Shown here: positions 9,546 through 21,840 of the stretch, in pieces
Numbering within the stretch: the stretch's first letter is position 1
Layout of the letters: the number at the start of each line of letters is the position of its first letter
Origin: Chinchilla lanigera
Taxonomy: Eukaryota > Chordata > Mammalia > Rodentia > Chinchillidae
Direction: 5' to 3'
Assembly (NCBI RefSeq): GCF_000276665.1
Contig: NW_004955472.1
Coordinates: 7,355,571 to 7,419,570 of the forward strand
DNA: 64,000 nucleotides
Notes under the pieces: generated by a model
Seen by the model: only the letters and a program-made list of their open reading frames with translations
Database searches by the model: none
What the model was told of the DNA's origin: nothing
Translations under genes and position numbers: made by a program

Positions 9546-10326
9546 AGAAAATAATGAAGGCACGTGTCAGTGACAGAGAGGTTAGTTCTTGATTTCATTC
9601 TTTTTATGCAGAGATATAAGTAGGGTGCAGTCAGGTGTTGGGACAGATCAAGGAGTTCAGAGAATGACAGATGGTGACTCCAGTGTCCCTTTAATGTCCT
9701 CTCCTACTCCTGATGCTTTCTCTTTGATATTCCTTGAGGCTGGTTCCGTTGTGGGCATTTTTATGGTTCTACTGTAACAATATCATACAGTTTGTGTTTG
9801 GTTCATGCATGTATCGTCCCCCCTAGACTGGAAAGGCAACTTACTTGATTCAGTATCCAGGACAGCTCTTTCATAAACGCGTGAAATGTTCACTGAAAGA
9901 AAATGCTCTGTGATTTCTGTGGTTCCAAAGTCTTATTGGGTATTAACCTGTGTGGAAAAACTGCTGAGAGGTTTTAAGACCCCCCACATCACCCCTTCTT
10001 TGGACTAGATGTTCCCAGTGGCTGTTATTTTACTGTGTCACCATTCGGGAGGCTTTGGGCAAACTAATGCCCAGTTCTCCTTAATAGCCCGTCTGAAGAC
10101 TGTGTACTTGTAACTTCCTCTGCAGGAGTAATTTGAACTGCTGGAAAGTGCTTCCTGATAAAGGATGTCTACCATCATGAATACGGATTTAAGTGAATAA
10201 ATAACTGTATTAGTAAAACCTACTTTCTAGTTTGGAATTTTCAGTGGAGCCTCCAACCGTATTTTCATTCCACTCTATGCTTTACCACGGGCTTCTCTAG
10301 GTCTTTTCGAACGCCAGTGGGGTTTT

Positions 10327-10435
10327 CACTTCTGTTTTGTTGTGTCTTGTTTTGTTTTTTGGTACTGGAAATCGAACTCTGGACCTCGCGCATGCCAGGC
10401 AGGTGCTTGTACCGCTGAGTTATATCCTCAGCCCC
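10327..10435 (-). mobile_element. ID SINE, antisense
   Basis: The plus strand shows TTTTTTGGTACTGGAAATCG, ATGCCAGGCAGGTGCTTGTA and CCGCTGAGTTATATCCTCAG, an inverted ID body with a T-rich former tail. Confidence 0.88.
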
Positions 10436-10964
10436 TCACTTCTGGGCTGGTAGAAGGAGTTTCAGAGCTGGCAATTGAGAGATGTTACCTACCAGAATAA
10501 CCCTTACTTTTATCCACTGAGTAAATGTGGATTTCTTCCCGGAGCATGTCCAAGAGAGCCTGCAATTGGGAAAAAGATGCCCCAGATGGAGTAGGCGGGG
10601 GACAGAAATAGTCTCTTATCTTGGATAAATGTTGAAGAAGAAGTTGGTGATGCCGAATCGGCATGGGGGAGAAGTGTCCTCTCTGAATTACCGTCAGCTT
10701 GCATGTGGTCGTCATGGGTCTTGATATTTACGAAGAAGAAAGAAAGGCTTTATCACGGAAAAGCTTAAGTGCGCTTTCCTTGCCTGCAGAGGACTCACAT
10801 GCGGCTTGCTGTAGAAGTTCTTTGGTATCCGAGCGGTCTCTGGCACCGGGAATGGTGTCGGGATAATCTAGACCTAGGGGGAGTGGAAAGGGGCCTCTTT
10901 TCTTCTTGACAATAGCCCTGTTCCCAGGTACCCTGTGACGTCCTGATTCTAAATCTCAGAATAA

Positions 10965-11092
10965 GGTATTTAGACGTAAACGATTGAGGTCAGAGGGTGA
11001 AGTTATATGCTTAAGGTTACATTGTTTACTGGGGACAAAGTTGGACTGAGATCCAGGTCACCTTGATGCTATCAACCTAAGTCCTACTGCGT
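10965..11092 (-). mobile_element. MIR, antisense, diverged
   Basis: A short run resembling inverted MIR core (GATTGAGGTCAGAGGGTGAA, TTGGACTGAGATCCAGGTCA). Weak but in the right order. Confidence 0.45.
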
Positions 11093-11739
11093 GAAGTGGT
11101 ACTTCCTTCCTCTGCCCCCACCCAGAGGAGCAGCCTTCCACTGTTAAGAGTACAGGGACTGTGGAAGCTCCAGGCCGTTCCTGCTGGGGGCCCTACGGGG
11201 AGGCCATAACTCAGGCTCTTTCTCATATTTCACAGGGGCTTCTCAGCTCTAGAAAAAGCCTCTAGAAAGGAGGAGCCTTGAATGAAGAGTGACACTCCTA
11301 GTATTTCTACAAATTTATTTATATGGAATTATAAAGATAAAGATTCCATTTTCCCAGACTCCTAAATCAGATCAGATCTAAACTCATTGCCCTGGAGAAG
11401 TGGCTTAGAATGGGTTTCCAGAGAGATGTTAGCCTTTTTCAAATTAAATCTGAAATTAATTTATTTGTGTGCTTATTTACTTACCTTTGTTCTCCATGGT
11501 AATAATATCATTTATCAAATGCATCAAATTGTGCATACAATTGATGTATCATTACACATACTCTTATGTTTAGTTGGTAGCATACATTCAATAAATACTT
11601 AGTGAATGAATGGATACATCTCAATATTTTAATTTCTGAGTATGTCTTAATTTAAATTGAATTTCCTATCAGTTCAGCAATTCTGTTTTTTTTAGAACTG
11701 TGTGTCTTAGAGCAACTTGCTCAAACGTTTTGTACCCCT

Positions 11740-11862
11740 GGTGTAATAGGGCTAACAGAGTACCTACCCAAAAGATATTGTGGAGATGGAAGTGCTGACA
11801 TGAGAGCTTGGTACATAATCAGTGGTCATAAACGATAGCTGTTATTATTATTGCCGTCTTCC
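11740..11862 (+). mobile_element. MIR, 3' half
   Basis: AATAGGGCTAACAGAGTACC, then GAGAGCTTGGTACATAATCA and AGCTGTTATTATTATT, the expected order of the MIR 3' half. Confidence 0.7.
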
Positions 11863-12849
11863 TTATCGTCAGTTCCTGCAGTTTGGGACAGGGTAAATTC
11901 CAAGAACACAAGAGCAGACAAGACAGATGTAGTCCCTCCCGGAGGGTCCTGGAAGAAGTCTTAAAAGGCAAGAGCTGATGAGAGTGTGAATTACGGTGGT
12001 GCTGGTAGGGATGGAAAAGAGCAGATTACTTGTGCAGTAGCGTTGGGGAGTGTTGGCACATTTGGAACGGGAGTAGGGTGAAAAAGAAGGCAGGGAAAAA
12101 CGAGGGACCCTGTTTTCTGTCTGGGTGTGTGCTTTTGGCACCCACGCAGAAATTGTACATGAGAGACAGAGCAGGCCTAGGTGAGCACCTGGCGAGTTCT
12201 GTTATAGACAGATCCCACCATGTGTCCGCAGGACAGCCAAGTGGAAATGTGTCTGGCAGCTGGATATGGGGGTCTAGACTAGGATGAGGACCACAGACTG
12301 ATGCAGATGGAAGAGTTTTAAAAGTATCACCAGAAGTTGTAGTTGATAAGTTAGACCAGAAGAAGCAGTGGATCTGTAGGGAGAAGACAAAAGCAATGAG
12401 AAGGAGTGGGCCACAGTCCGAACCTGAGGAATCTGCCGTGTGTAAAGAGGGGCATAGAAGAGACACCGGAAGAGGACGGCCAGGAGCATGAGGAGAATGG
12501 AGAGGGAGTATTTCCGCTGCGGTATCTGGCTCTGCCTCTTTGCCCAGATGACTGCAGATTCCCCTCGGCACACCCCGGTGGAGGACGTTCCCAGTGACGC
12601 TGTCCTTGCCAGTGCTGATCTACGCCCGGCACCATCTTGTAGTGAGATACTTGGAGCTCAGAGAGGGAATCAGTTCACTGAAGTCTAGTTTCAAATTCTT
12701 TGAGGGGTGCCAACATACGCTGTTCATAAAACACATCTTTCTGTCAGATGTGTATCTGCAAACCTTTGGCAGATGTTGACTGGACCGAAAGTTGGCTTGG
12801 TTGTTTCGCCGCTGCCAACCGGGGCTGGAGGAGTTGGGGAATGCTACTA

Positions 12850-13312
12850 ACTACCTATGGCTGGAATACTCTACCGTAAGTTGTGTGGATTAGAACAAGT
12901 GGAAATTTATTCTCTCCTGTTTCTGGAGTCTAAAAGCCCAAAATCCAAGTGTCAGTAGGGGCATGCCCCTCCCAGAGCTCTAGCATAAAATCCTTCTTGG
13001 CCCCTTCCAGCTTCCGTAGTGGCTGAACACCCTTCATGTCTAGGGGCGTCGTCTGTGCTCCTGTAACTGCATGACGTTCTTCATCTATCTGTGTGTTCTT
13101 TACCGTGCTTTCACAAGGCCTGCTTTTAACGACACTATTCACTGAAGTTAGTGCCCACCTCAATCCAGTATGGTCTAGTGTGACCTCATTTGAACTTCAT
13201 TAAAGGTTTGGAAAGACCTTTTCCAACAAAGGTCACATTGTAGGTACTGGAGGCTCAGAATTGAACATGTCTTTTCGAAGGACACAGTTCAATCTGTGAC
13301 AGGAAGTACGGC
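12850..13312 (-). mobile_element. MLT1-type MaLR LTR, antisense
   Basis: Old, non-autonomous retroviral-like LTR, inverted. Diagnostic blocks in order: AAATTTATTCTCTCCTGTTT, TTCTGGAGTCTAAAAGCCCA, AATCCAGTATGGTCTAGTGT, AAGGTCACATTGTAGGTACT, GGACACAGTTCAATCTGTGA. No internal coding region is present. Confidence 0.75.
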
Positions 13313-13509
13313 TCAGGGAGCCCTGCTGAGAATTGGATCTTAAGCGTGGTGGGAAGAGTGGCTTAGGCAGATGCTGAACTAGTCCAGACTTAATCACAGA
13401 AAAGTGTCCCCTGAGTAGCTAAGAGTAAAGTTAGTGTCTTAAATCTGATCAGCGAGACATTGTCTTAAGTATTCTTCTGTAATAAATTGCATAGTTATTA
13501 GTAATAATA

Positions 13510-13710
13510 AAAGATACTTTTTATCGAGCAATTACTAAGGAGCAGTCTTTTACATGCATTTTCTTAAATTCTTACAGCCACTATACAAGGTACATATTAT
13601 TGTTCTTAATTTAAAGAGGAAGAAATGGAAGTTTAGAGAAACTAAGGAAATTAGCCAAGGTCACCAGGATAGAAATCCACAAATCCAGGATTCAAAATCA
13701 AGACTGGTTA
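13510..13710 (-). mobile_element. MIR, antisense
   Basis: Inverted MIR core: CAAGGTACATATTATTGTTC, AAAGAGGAAGAAATGGAAGT, AATTAGCCAAGGTCACCAGG, AATCCAGGATTCAAA. Confidence 0.75.
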
Positions 13711-14712
13711 AGACTACATTATCTTTTGACAAGAACTGAAATTATAAAACATTGCATGTCCAATTTATTTTCATATAAAATCAAAGCCATTTATCAAAAT
13801 ATATAAAGGAAATAAAAAGTAACGAGAACGTAGACTCAAGGAAAATGAGAGAAAGCAAGATAAAGTTGGGGTACAATTAGAATGTGAGAATTCAGGTCAT
13901 GATGTCTTGTGTGATTATTTCAGAGAGTTTCAGATTCGTCGCTGAGCTTTCTATAAGTAAAGAGAAAATATGATCTGTCAAAATTTTCACAGTAGCCGGA
14001 GGATTAAAGAAAGGCAACAAGGTGAAGTTCTCAGTTAAGCAAAGCTTTTCCTGGTACTGAGTTCTGCGCGGAATTTCTCCTGCAAACTTTTAGAGAGGAC
14101 TGCGGAGTGTCTGCGCAAAGACCCTGGGGACTTCCTGGCAGCAGTAACCACCAGGGGGTGGACCGCAGGGCGAATTCTTGGCACCTTCCTCGATTTGCTG
14201 ATGTCTCCTCGCCCAAACGCAGCTCCTTGGCAAGGCGCTCTGCAGGGTTGCGGTGGTTTTTCCTCCTGTTGAGCTACAGAGGAGTTTAGCAGTTCAGCTG
14301 GAGTGGGGTAGCGTTTCTCCACCATTGTCCAGAGTGGGGAAACGTGTGGTCACAGATGCTGGCCTTCTCGGAGCAGCGTGGGGAGCCCGCCCTGACATTC
14401 CCAGAGCCCCTGCCCAGATCCCACCCTGTATTTCCTTCTATGTGTGCAGAGCGGCTTTCAGGAAAACAGTTTGTAGGCCCTGTTCTCTTCTATTGAGTTA
14501 GAACTGGGGAAGCAAACTATCTCGTCAGACTGCTCTAGTGCCATAAACAAAGTGCAGTGCATACTGGGTTTCCACATAGCTGTAAGACTGATTTACAGTG
14601 TACTACCCTTCAATCTAAAGAGGCAGCCTGTGGTTTTATTCTACCCTGAGGTGACTCCCCCCTCCCAGAACTTCTTTATAAATTGGATGGTTTAAAACTC
14701 AAAGCCCCAGGA

Positions 14713-14838
14713 ACCGGGCATTGTAGTACATGCCTGTAATCCCAACACTTGGGAGGCTGAGGCAGGAGGATCTCTGTGAGTTCAAGGCCAGCCTGGGCTA
14801 CAAAGTGAGCTTGAGGCCAGCCTGAACTGCATAGTGCA
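14713..14838 (+). mobile_element. B1 SINE, 3' truncated
   Basis: ACCGGGCATTGTAGTACATG to CAGCCTGAACTGCATAGTG. The copy lacks the final CCTGTCTC segment and poly(A). Confidence 0.9.
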
Positions 14839-15087
14839 GAGGTGCTAGGGGAAGAGCTTGGGGTATTTAAACACAAAGGAGATTGCTAGGGCTGGAGGGA
14901 AGGGAAAGGGGAGTGTTACCAGGATAGCGGAGGTGGGGTCGGATGCAGCTGGTCATGATGGAGTTTCAGTTTTATCCTAAGGTCAGTGAAAGAATTTTAG
15001 ACAAGACGGTAGTATAATGTAATGGGCGCTTTAAATCCTTTGGGAGATTTGTTGGAGGACAGTTTTGAGAGGGGGCAAGAAAGAAAC

Positions 15088-15178
15088 AAAGGGCCAGCGT
15101 TACAGCTCAGCGGCACAGCACCTGCCTGGCAAGCGCGAGGTCCAGAGTTCAATTCCCAGTGCCAAAAACAAAAAAGAA
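15088..15178 (+). mobile_element. ID SINE
   Basis: GGGCCAGCGTTACAGCTCAG, CACCTGCCTGGCAAGCGCGA and GAGTTCAATTCCCAGTGCCA, then AAAAACAAAAAAG. The B box reads GTTCAATTCC, the older form. Confidence 0.92.
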
Positions 15179-15241
15179 TAGAGGGCAGATACTTCAGCAG
15201 GCAGGTGAGAGTTGTGATGAACTAAACAAAGGTGAGAGCAG

Positions 15242-15272
15242 TGGAGGTGAGGCTGAGTTGAGAAATGCTTTT
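15242..15272. repeat. 31-bp dispersed direct repeat, copy 1
   Basis: TGGAGGTGAGGCTGAGTTGA plus 11 further bases recurs about 1.1 kb downstream with one mismatch. The flanks do not match. No known repeat family was recognised. Confidence 0.85.
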
Positions 15273-16386
15273 AGTAAACTCCTAGGATATATAGGGTCCA
15301 GGTTACCACCTGTGGTCACCAAACAGGACTGTCCAGAAGTGCCGCTGATTACACGTTTAGTTATACGGTTTTTACCAAAGTAACGTGATACTTTTTGATA
15401 GTCAATAAGGAGTCACATTTGGCATTGAATCTTTAACTGGATGACACGAAACTAGATTAGGTCTCTTTTACTTTAGATGACGATATTAATAATTTACTTA
15501 ATTGGTCTTAGGTTAGGTTGGGGCTTGAGTTTCCTAGGTTTGGCTTCAGGGTTAGATTTCTCCGTGCCTGCTGATACAGTTCGTTCCTGTGTGCATGCAG
15601 GATAAACACATACTCCTGCACATCTGAACATTAAATAGTGTATTTCATGATCTACTTAGGCCATAGATAACCATCTATAGTCAAAGTCTAAGGACTTAGA
15701 AACACATATAATCATAACTTAAATCAGTTTCTTAAGAAAGTGATCTGACTCTGTTATTTGTTAAATATCGATGACAGCCTGTAGCTGACAGTGTCAGTTC
15801 TCTTCAATTGACGTTTTTTTAAAAGTCAGAAATATCTTAGTTGTCAGAAATGTCTGTCTGTACTAGCACTCTGACTCAAACTATGCTCCCGCGAAACATG
15901 GGTATCTAAGAGAGTGGAACAGGGTGTTCTTTTTCCTGCAGTCAAGCAGCGACAAGTTTTCTTGGGTCACAGGAAAATTAAATACATAAAATGAAGTTTC
16001 TGTATTTCAAAAGAGTTTTTAATACTTTTCTTACACTTTTGACTTCTCTGCGAGCTTACCTAGAGTAGAACCTAGTCTACAATGACCGTTTTATATTAGT
16101 TTTTTTTAATAAGCTAGTCTGATTTGGCACACACTAATTAGATTTATTATGTTTTACAAATAATCTCACAGTGTTCTGCAAAAATTTCAGGGTTTCCAGC
16201 TATCAACTACTGTAAAAGAAATACATCCAAAAATGTAGCATGGCTCAAACATGCTAGGATGACTTCTGGCTTGCCCAAGTTTAGAACGTGGACACTTGAG
16301 CTGCAGTGAGCTCTCTCCCAAGCTATGATCAGGGCCCAGAATCTGTCTTGTAATTCTGCCATCTTCCATGCAGCGTCTAAAGTCTC

Positions 16387-16417
16387 TGGAGGTGAGACTG
16401 AGTTGAGAAATGCTTTT
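16387..16417. repeat. 31-bp dispersed direct repeat, copy 2
   Basis: Partner of the copy at 15242, same orientation, with A for G at the eleventh base. The unrelated flanks suggest a small templated insertion or an unrecognised repeat. Confidence 0.85.
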
Positions 16418-17089
16418 TCCTTCTTATCCTCCTTAAGATAGGCACAGAGATAAGATCTTGCGAGCGTGCAGCGGAGGACTGTACAGGCCAGGCTCGGAGG
16501 GGCACATCTCATTTCCCGTCATATCCTTCTGGCAGGCACTTGTATAGTCACAACTAAGTGTAGGCAATGCCAAGAAATTTAATCACATGCCCACTAAAGA
16601 GAGAGAATAGTTCAGAGAACAGTAAGCTGACCTTCTCTGCCATGGTTCTGATACCATTGGAAAAACAGTCTAGCAGTTATTGAGTTAGCTTAAGGGCTTA
16701 GGGTGGCATGATGGGACACACTGTAGACACCAATGAGGATTTTCAGAAATCCACTTGGAGAGAACTGGTGTTATCGGCCGTAGGCAGCATTCTAGTGGAG
16801 TTGTTTCTTTTTTGACAGAATAGAAGTACTGTCATTTGCTTTCTTGGAAAAAGGGAACCCATATATAGGTTAATTAGCTAAATTTAGTCATTTTACAATA
16901 TTCTCAAAATGTATTATATGTGATAAATACAATAATATCTGTCAATAAAAGATGAAACAGTGAAACAACAATAAAAATAAATAAATGTGTAACCTGGAAA
17001 GAAGCAAAACAGCCCTTATAGAGCTTATGTCCCATGGGGACAAACATGCAGAAGAAAATCCCTCAGTCCCATCCCTAGATAGTGCTGCA

Positions 17090-17245
17090 GCGGACATACA
17101 TCATTGTATACATTAAGCATAGTGTTACTAATTTACATACCTTATTTCACTTTATTACCTGAGATGGATTCTTTAAATCCTCATTTTATAGTTGAAGAAC
17201 CAGATCTGCAAAACATTGTATAACTTGGGAAAAGGCACACAAAAC
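17090..17245 (-). mobile_element. Possible MIR, antisense
   Basis: TATTACCTGAGATGGATTCT, CCTCATTTTATAGTTGAAGA and TAACTTGGGAAAAGGCACAC follow inverted MIR order, but divergence is high. Confidence 0.4.
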
Positions 17246-17877
17246 TAAACTTGGCTTAATTTTCTGTGAAGCTGTTATTCAAGTAGAAAATACAGTGTCG
17301 AGTATGTTGTGTTTTTCTTTCTTTTTTTTAAATAAAGAAGGGACTTTGTCACCTAATAACATTACATTAGCTTCTCATAATAGTTTTTTAAAGAAAGGCT
17401 TTTAAAGTCCTTCTGGGTCTGACACGATGAGCTGTGGCCATTTGTCATCCCATATCCCTCCCTGGGTCCCTGGGTCCCTTTCCCCACAGAGAGTGATCTA
17501 GCACCTGCTTCCTACTATGGATCTTTCATTTTGCTCTTTACTTTTACTCTGCGTTTCTCATAGAAAAGAAATATCAATTGATATTTGAGCTTGGAGGTCT
17601 GATTTCACTTAACATTTTGGTTTTAAGGTGCATCCATTTTCCTACAGATGACTCAAGTTTAGCTTTATAGCAGAGTAATAATACATTGTATATAAATATT
17701 GCATTTTCTTTATCCATTCACTTGCCAACAAGTGAATATGGGCTGCTTCCCAGGTTTAGCTATCTTGGGTTGTGCTGCCAGAAACACAGGTAGGCATGTA
17801 TCACTGGAGTATGTAACTTTCAGATAGATGCACCTACTAGGGAAATAGCTGGGTCAAACACAATTTCTAGTTTTAGA

Positions 17878-17987
17878 TTTTTTTTCTGTTTGTTTTTGGT
17901 TTTGTTTTTCTTCCTGTACCAGGAATCGAACTCACGACCTTGCACTTGCCAGGCAGGCGCTGTGCCGCTAAGCTAAATCGCCAGCCC
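17878..17987 (-). mobile_element. ID SINE inserted in the L1, antisense, with target duplication
   Basis: TTCCTGTACCAGGAATCGAA, CTTGCCAGGCAGGCGCTGTG, CCGCTAAGCTAAATCGCCAG. The target duplication CTAGTTTTAGA is at 17867-17877 and 17988-17998, inside L1 sequence, so this copy is younger than the L1. Confidence 0.93.
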
Positions 17988-18554
17988 CTAGTTTTAGAGT
18001 TTTGAGGACTCTCCATACTGGTTTCCATAGTGGTTGTACTAATTTACATTCCCACCAACAGCGTAGAAGGAAGGGTTCCTTTCCCCGCAGAGCCTCTCCT
18101 GCATTTGTGATTTGATTTCTTGGTGATGGCTGTTCTTTCTGGGGTCCACTGGCCAGCAATGTTGAGCACTTCTTCACGTATTTATTGGCCATTTGTATTT
18201 CTTCTTCTGTGAGGTGTCTATTCATTTTACTTGCCCAGTTTTTGATTGGGTCTTTTATTTTGGAGGGATCTAATTATTTTGAGTTCTTCATATAACCTAG
18301 GTATGAGTCCTCTGTTTGAGGAATTGCTGGCATGTTTTCCCCCATTCTGTAGGTTGTCTTTTCCCTCTGTTGGTTGTTTCTTTTGTTGTGCAGGTTTTTA
18401 ATTTAATATGATCCCATTTGTTGATTCTTGGAACTATTTCCTGTGCAAATGATATTCTGTTCAGAAAGTCCTTGCCTACACCTATGATTTCTGGGGTTTT
18501 ATCTATCTTGTCTTCCAGCAGGTTAAATGTTTCTGATTTAACATTAAGTCCTTT

Positions 18555-18868
18555 AAAAGAAAGAAGGGGGAAATAGATACATACACACCCATAGGATAAC
18601 TGAGAGAGTCGTACTACCAACTTCTATTGCTTTATTGAAAGGAACAGTTATTGTTTAATTGTTTGATCAATCTTACATGCCTATATTAGTTTAACTGAGT
18701 AACCAATTTGAAGATAACAGTATGTAATACAATAACTATTATTAATTTCCCATCACCTTGTCTGAAACTCTGTATTGCTTCTATTGTTTGGGTGTTGTTT
18801 TGTGTATGTCTGTTTGTTTGTCAATGTGTTTTCATTCTTCATTTAAAGACGAAATTAAAAAAGTCTGT
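18555..18868. mobile_element. Unidentified 314-bp insertion in the L1, flanked by a 14-bp duplication
   Basis: L1 sequence breaks at ACATTAAGTCCTTT (18541-18554) and resumes with ACATTAAATCCTTT (18869-18882), so the two copies look like a target duplication with one later change. Between them is AT-rich DNA that I cannot match to B1, ID, MIR or L1. A 14-bp duplication fits insertion by L1 machinery, yet no clear poly(A) is seen; the A-rich AAATTAAAAAAGTC near the right end could be the tail of a plus-sense insert. Confidence 0.6.
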
Positions 18869-20523
18869 AACATTAAATCCTTTGATTCATTTAGATTTTA
18901 ATTTAGTACATGGTGAGAGATACAGGTCTAGATTCAATCTGCAGCAGATAGATAGCCAGTTTTCTCAACACCATCTATTAAAGAGGATATCTTTCCTCAT
19001 ATGTGTTTTTGGCTTCTTTCTCAAAGATCAAATGATTGAAAGTCCTTGAGGTTGTTTCTGCATCCTCTTTTCTGTCCCATTGACCCCATGTCTTTTTGTG
19101 ACAGTATCATGCTGGTTTTATCACGGTAGCTTTTTGTATTAACTTCAAGCTGCCTCCCACTTTGCTGTTTTTACCCAGGACTGCTTTTTTACTGGGTGTC
19201 TTCTGGTTTCATATGAATTTTAGCATTGTTTTCTCTAGTTCTGTGAAGAAGCTGTTGAGTTTTTGATTGGGATTGCATTAAATCTGTATATCAGTTTTAG
19301 AGATACGGCCCTTTTGACTATATTGGTTCCATCTATCTATGAACAGGGGGACCTCTTTTTATTTCCTGATGTCCTCTTCAGTTTCCTTTTTTAGAGTGCG
19401 GTAGTCTTTGTTGTAGAGGTTTTTCACTTCTTTAGCAAGGCTAACTTCCGTGTTTAATTTTTCTGGGTACTATTGTGATCGGTACTTTCTCCTAATTTCT
19501 TTCTCCGTGGATTCATTGCTAGTAGACCGGAATGCTCGTTTTTTGAATATTGCTTTTACGTCTTGGTACATTACTGAATTTGGTTATTAATTCAGAGTCT
19601 TTTGGAGGCTTTTTGGGGTCTTCTATGTAGAGAACCATGTCATCTGCAAATAATGATAATTTGACTTCTTCCTTCCCCACAGATACCCCTTTTGTTCTTT
19701 TCTTTCCTAATTGCTCCTAATGTTTTCAGTACTGCGTGGAACAGGAGTGGTGATAGTCAGCATCCTTGTCTTGTTCCTGATTTTAGAGGAAAAGCTTTCA
19801 GTTTTTCCCCACTTACTATGATGTTGGCAGTAGGTCTGTCATAAATGGCTTTTTTAGATTGAGGTAAGGTCCTTCTATGTCTATGTTCTTCAGTGTTTTT
19901 ATCATGACATGATGTTAAGTTCTGTCAAAGGCTTTTTCTGCATCTGTTGAGATGATCATGGGATCTTTGTCCTTCTGTTTATTACATATGTTGACTTGAG
20001 TTTGCTGAACCATCTTTGCATCTCTAGAATGAAGCCTGCTTGGTCATGATGCATGACCTTAATGATTCCTCCTATTTTGTCTGCCAGTACTTGTTGAGGA
20101 CTTTTGCATTTGTTTTCATTAAAGAGACTGATCTATAGTCTTCTTTTGGTTGGATTTTTGTCTGGTTTTGGAATCAGTATTCATAGCTTCCAGGAATGAC
20201 TTTGGGAGTACTCCTTCCCTTTCAATTTTATTAAAAAACTTGAGGAGTATTGTTGTTCCCTGAAGTTTTTGTAGAATTTAGCAGTCCAGACCTGGGCTTT
20301 TCTTAGTTGATGGATTACTTATCACTGCTTTAATTTTATTGCCTGTATTGGATTATTCAGGGATTTAAAATCTCCTTAGTTCAATTTTGATAATTCACAT
20401 GTATCTAGGAGTCCATCCGTTTCTTCTGAATTATCTAATTTGTTGGTGTACAGGTTTACAAAGTAATTGGTAATATTTTTTATTTCAGCAGTGTCCATTG
20501 TAATTCTCTTTTTCTCTTTCTGC

Positions 20524-20608
20524 TTTCTTTTGTTTTTGAGACAGGGTCTCACTATGTAGTGCAGGCTGGCCTCAAACTCACGCAAGTGCTGGGATTACAG
20601 GCATGCCA
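20524..20608 (-). mobile_element. B1 SINE fragment inserted in the L1, antisense
   Basis: TTTTGAGACAGGGTCTCACT, TGGCCTCAAACTCACGCAAG and GTGCTGGGATTACAGGCATG. The middle part (the GCTGAGGCAGGAGGAT region) is deleted. L1 sequence resumes immediately after. Confidence 0.9.
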
Positions 20609-21703
20609 GCTCCTTTTTCATTCCCAATTGCGTTGATTTGGGTCTTCTCTCATGTTCTTTTTTGGTTAAATTGGCTGAGGGTTTGTCTGTTTCAGCAAAG
20701 CATCTTGAGGTAGAGGGTTTTCACACTGATTTTCCCAAAGTTGCTTCCATGAAGTGGTCTTTTACCAGAAGCTCTATGAAAGAAAGATTTTGTTATTACA
20801 CAAATTTATATTTAGTGAGGGCTCATTTAGTATATTAACATATTTAAAGCCTCTGAAATCTTGCATCAAGAGGTAAACCTGTTTAGTCTATGATATTACA
20901 AATTTATTTAGCCATGTACTTTTAAAAAGTCACACTTGATATCCTGAGGAGCAAATGTGTTGGGAAACATAACACTATGAGATACTAATCTAAATAGATA
21001 ATGTAAAGAATTTGCTGTAAAGAAAACACTAGAAAGGAAATGTAATATCAAAATTCCAGTAGACCATAACTATAGAGGATCATAAAATTAGTCTTTCGGT
21101 TAAGCAACATAGGTAACAGAAAGGGTCGCATCACAGCCTCAGTGATTTGTTTGGTATAAAAGTATGAAAACGCCACATCTTTTATATTGGAAATGCCTCC
21201 CCCATTTTTGCTTTCTTCCCCTTTCTCTTTTTCTATTGCCTTATCAACATCCTACCTCATCAATGAGTCACTTAAATTATGTTTATTCTTTTCAGATGTG
21301 TTACAATCCCTTGAAAGGAAATTACATTTGATGGTAAAAGAGGATATTGTCACGAAAAGGTGCTGCATAAATTTATTAGATGGTAACTATTGAGATTTGA
21401 AGAACCTGCAGTGTTTGGGGGACTTCCTTCGCCTTTCCTTTCTCTCTCCTTTCCTTTCTGCAGCAAATATATGTGCACACTAAGGCTTGGCGTTAGAAAT
21501 ATAAAACTCACAATGTCTCTTAACGTGTATATATTTGCATGTTTATTGCATGAATAAATTGATCTCCTGTGAATAATGATCACTAGGAAAAAATTTAAAA
21601 CATTTATATTAGCCACTTGATGATTTTAATGCCTTGTTTACTTACGTAGATTGTGTGATCTGGTATATGGAAAAATGCAGATCTGTAGAATGGGTACTAC
21701 CCA

Positions 21704-21840
21704 TTTTTTTTGAGACAAGTTTCACTTCAAACTGTCCTTGAACTCACTATGTAGCCCAAGTGGGCCTCAAACTTGTGGCAGTCCTCCTGCCTCAGCCTCT
21801 TGGGTACGGGGATTTCAGGGGCACACCACCATTCCTAGCC
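21704..21840 (-). mobile_element. B1 SINE, antisense
   Basis: TTTTTTGAGACAAGTTTCAC, TGAACTCACTATGTAGCCCA, CCTCCTGCCTCAGCCTCTTG, then a diverged GGGGATTTCAGGGGCACACC end. Confidence 0.88.

Larger units (their letters stand above)
17400..20697 (-). mobile_element. LINE-1 relic, ORF2 C-terminal half and 3' end, antisense, dead
   Basis: Minus-strand translation gives broken L1 ORF2 protein. At 17968-18225 it reads LTEEEIQMANKYVKKCST and later LLRCWWECKLVQPLWKPVWR, the conserved C-terminal segment. At 18297-18620 it reads FLNRISFAQEIVPRINKWDH, then KRQPTEWGK. At 20376-20500 it reads ITNYFVNLYTNKLDN upstream of the reverse transcriptase domain. The 19100-20300 part corresponds to the reverse transcriptase region, broken by frameshifts and stops. 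The 5' end is missing. Three later insertions split it: an ID at 17878, an unidentified element at 18555 and a B1 at 20524. The left end is approximate. It cannot encode a working protein. Confidence 0.92.

Noticed and set aside
17968..20585. Minus-strand frames with reverse-transcriptase-like residues as a possible gene
   Set aside because: They are fragments of a broken L1 ORF2 with frameshifts and insertions, not a functional gene.
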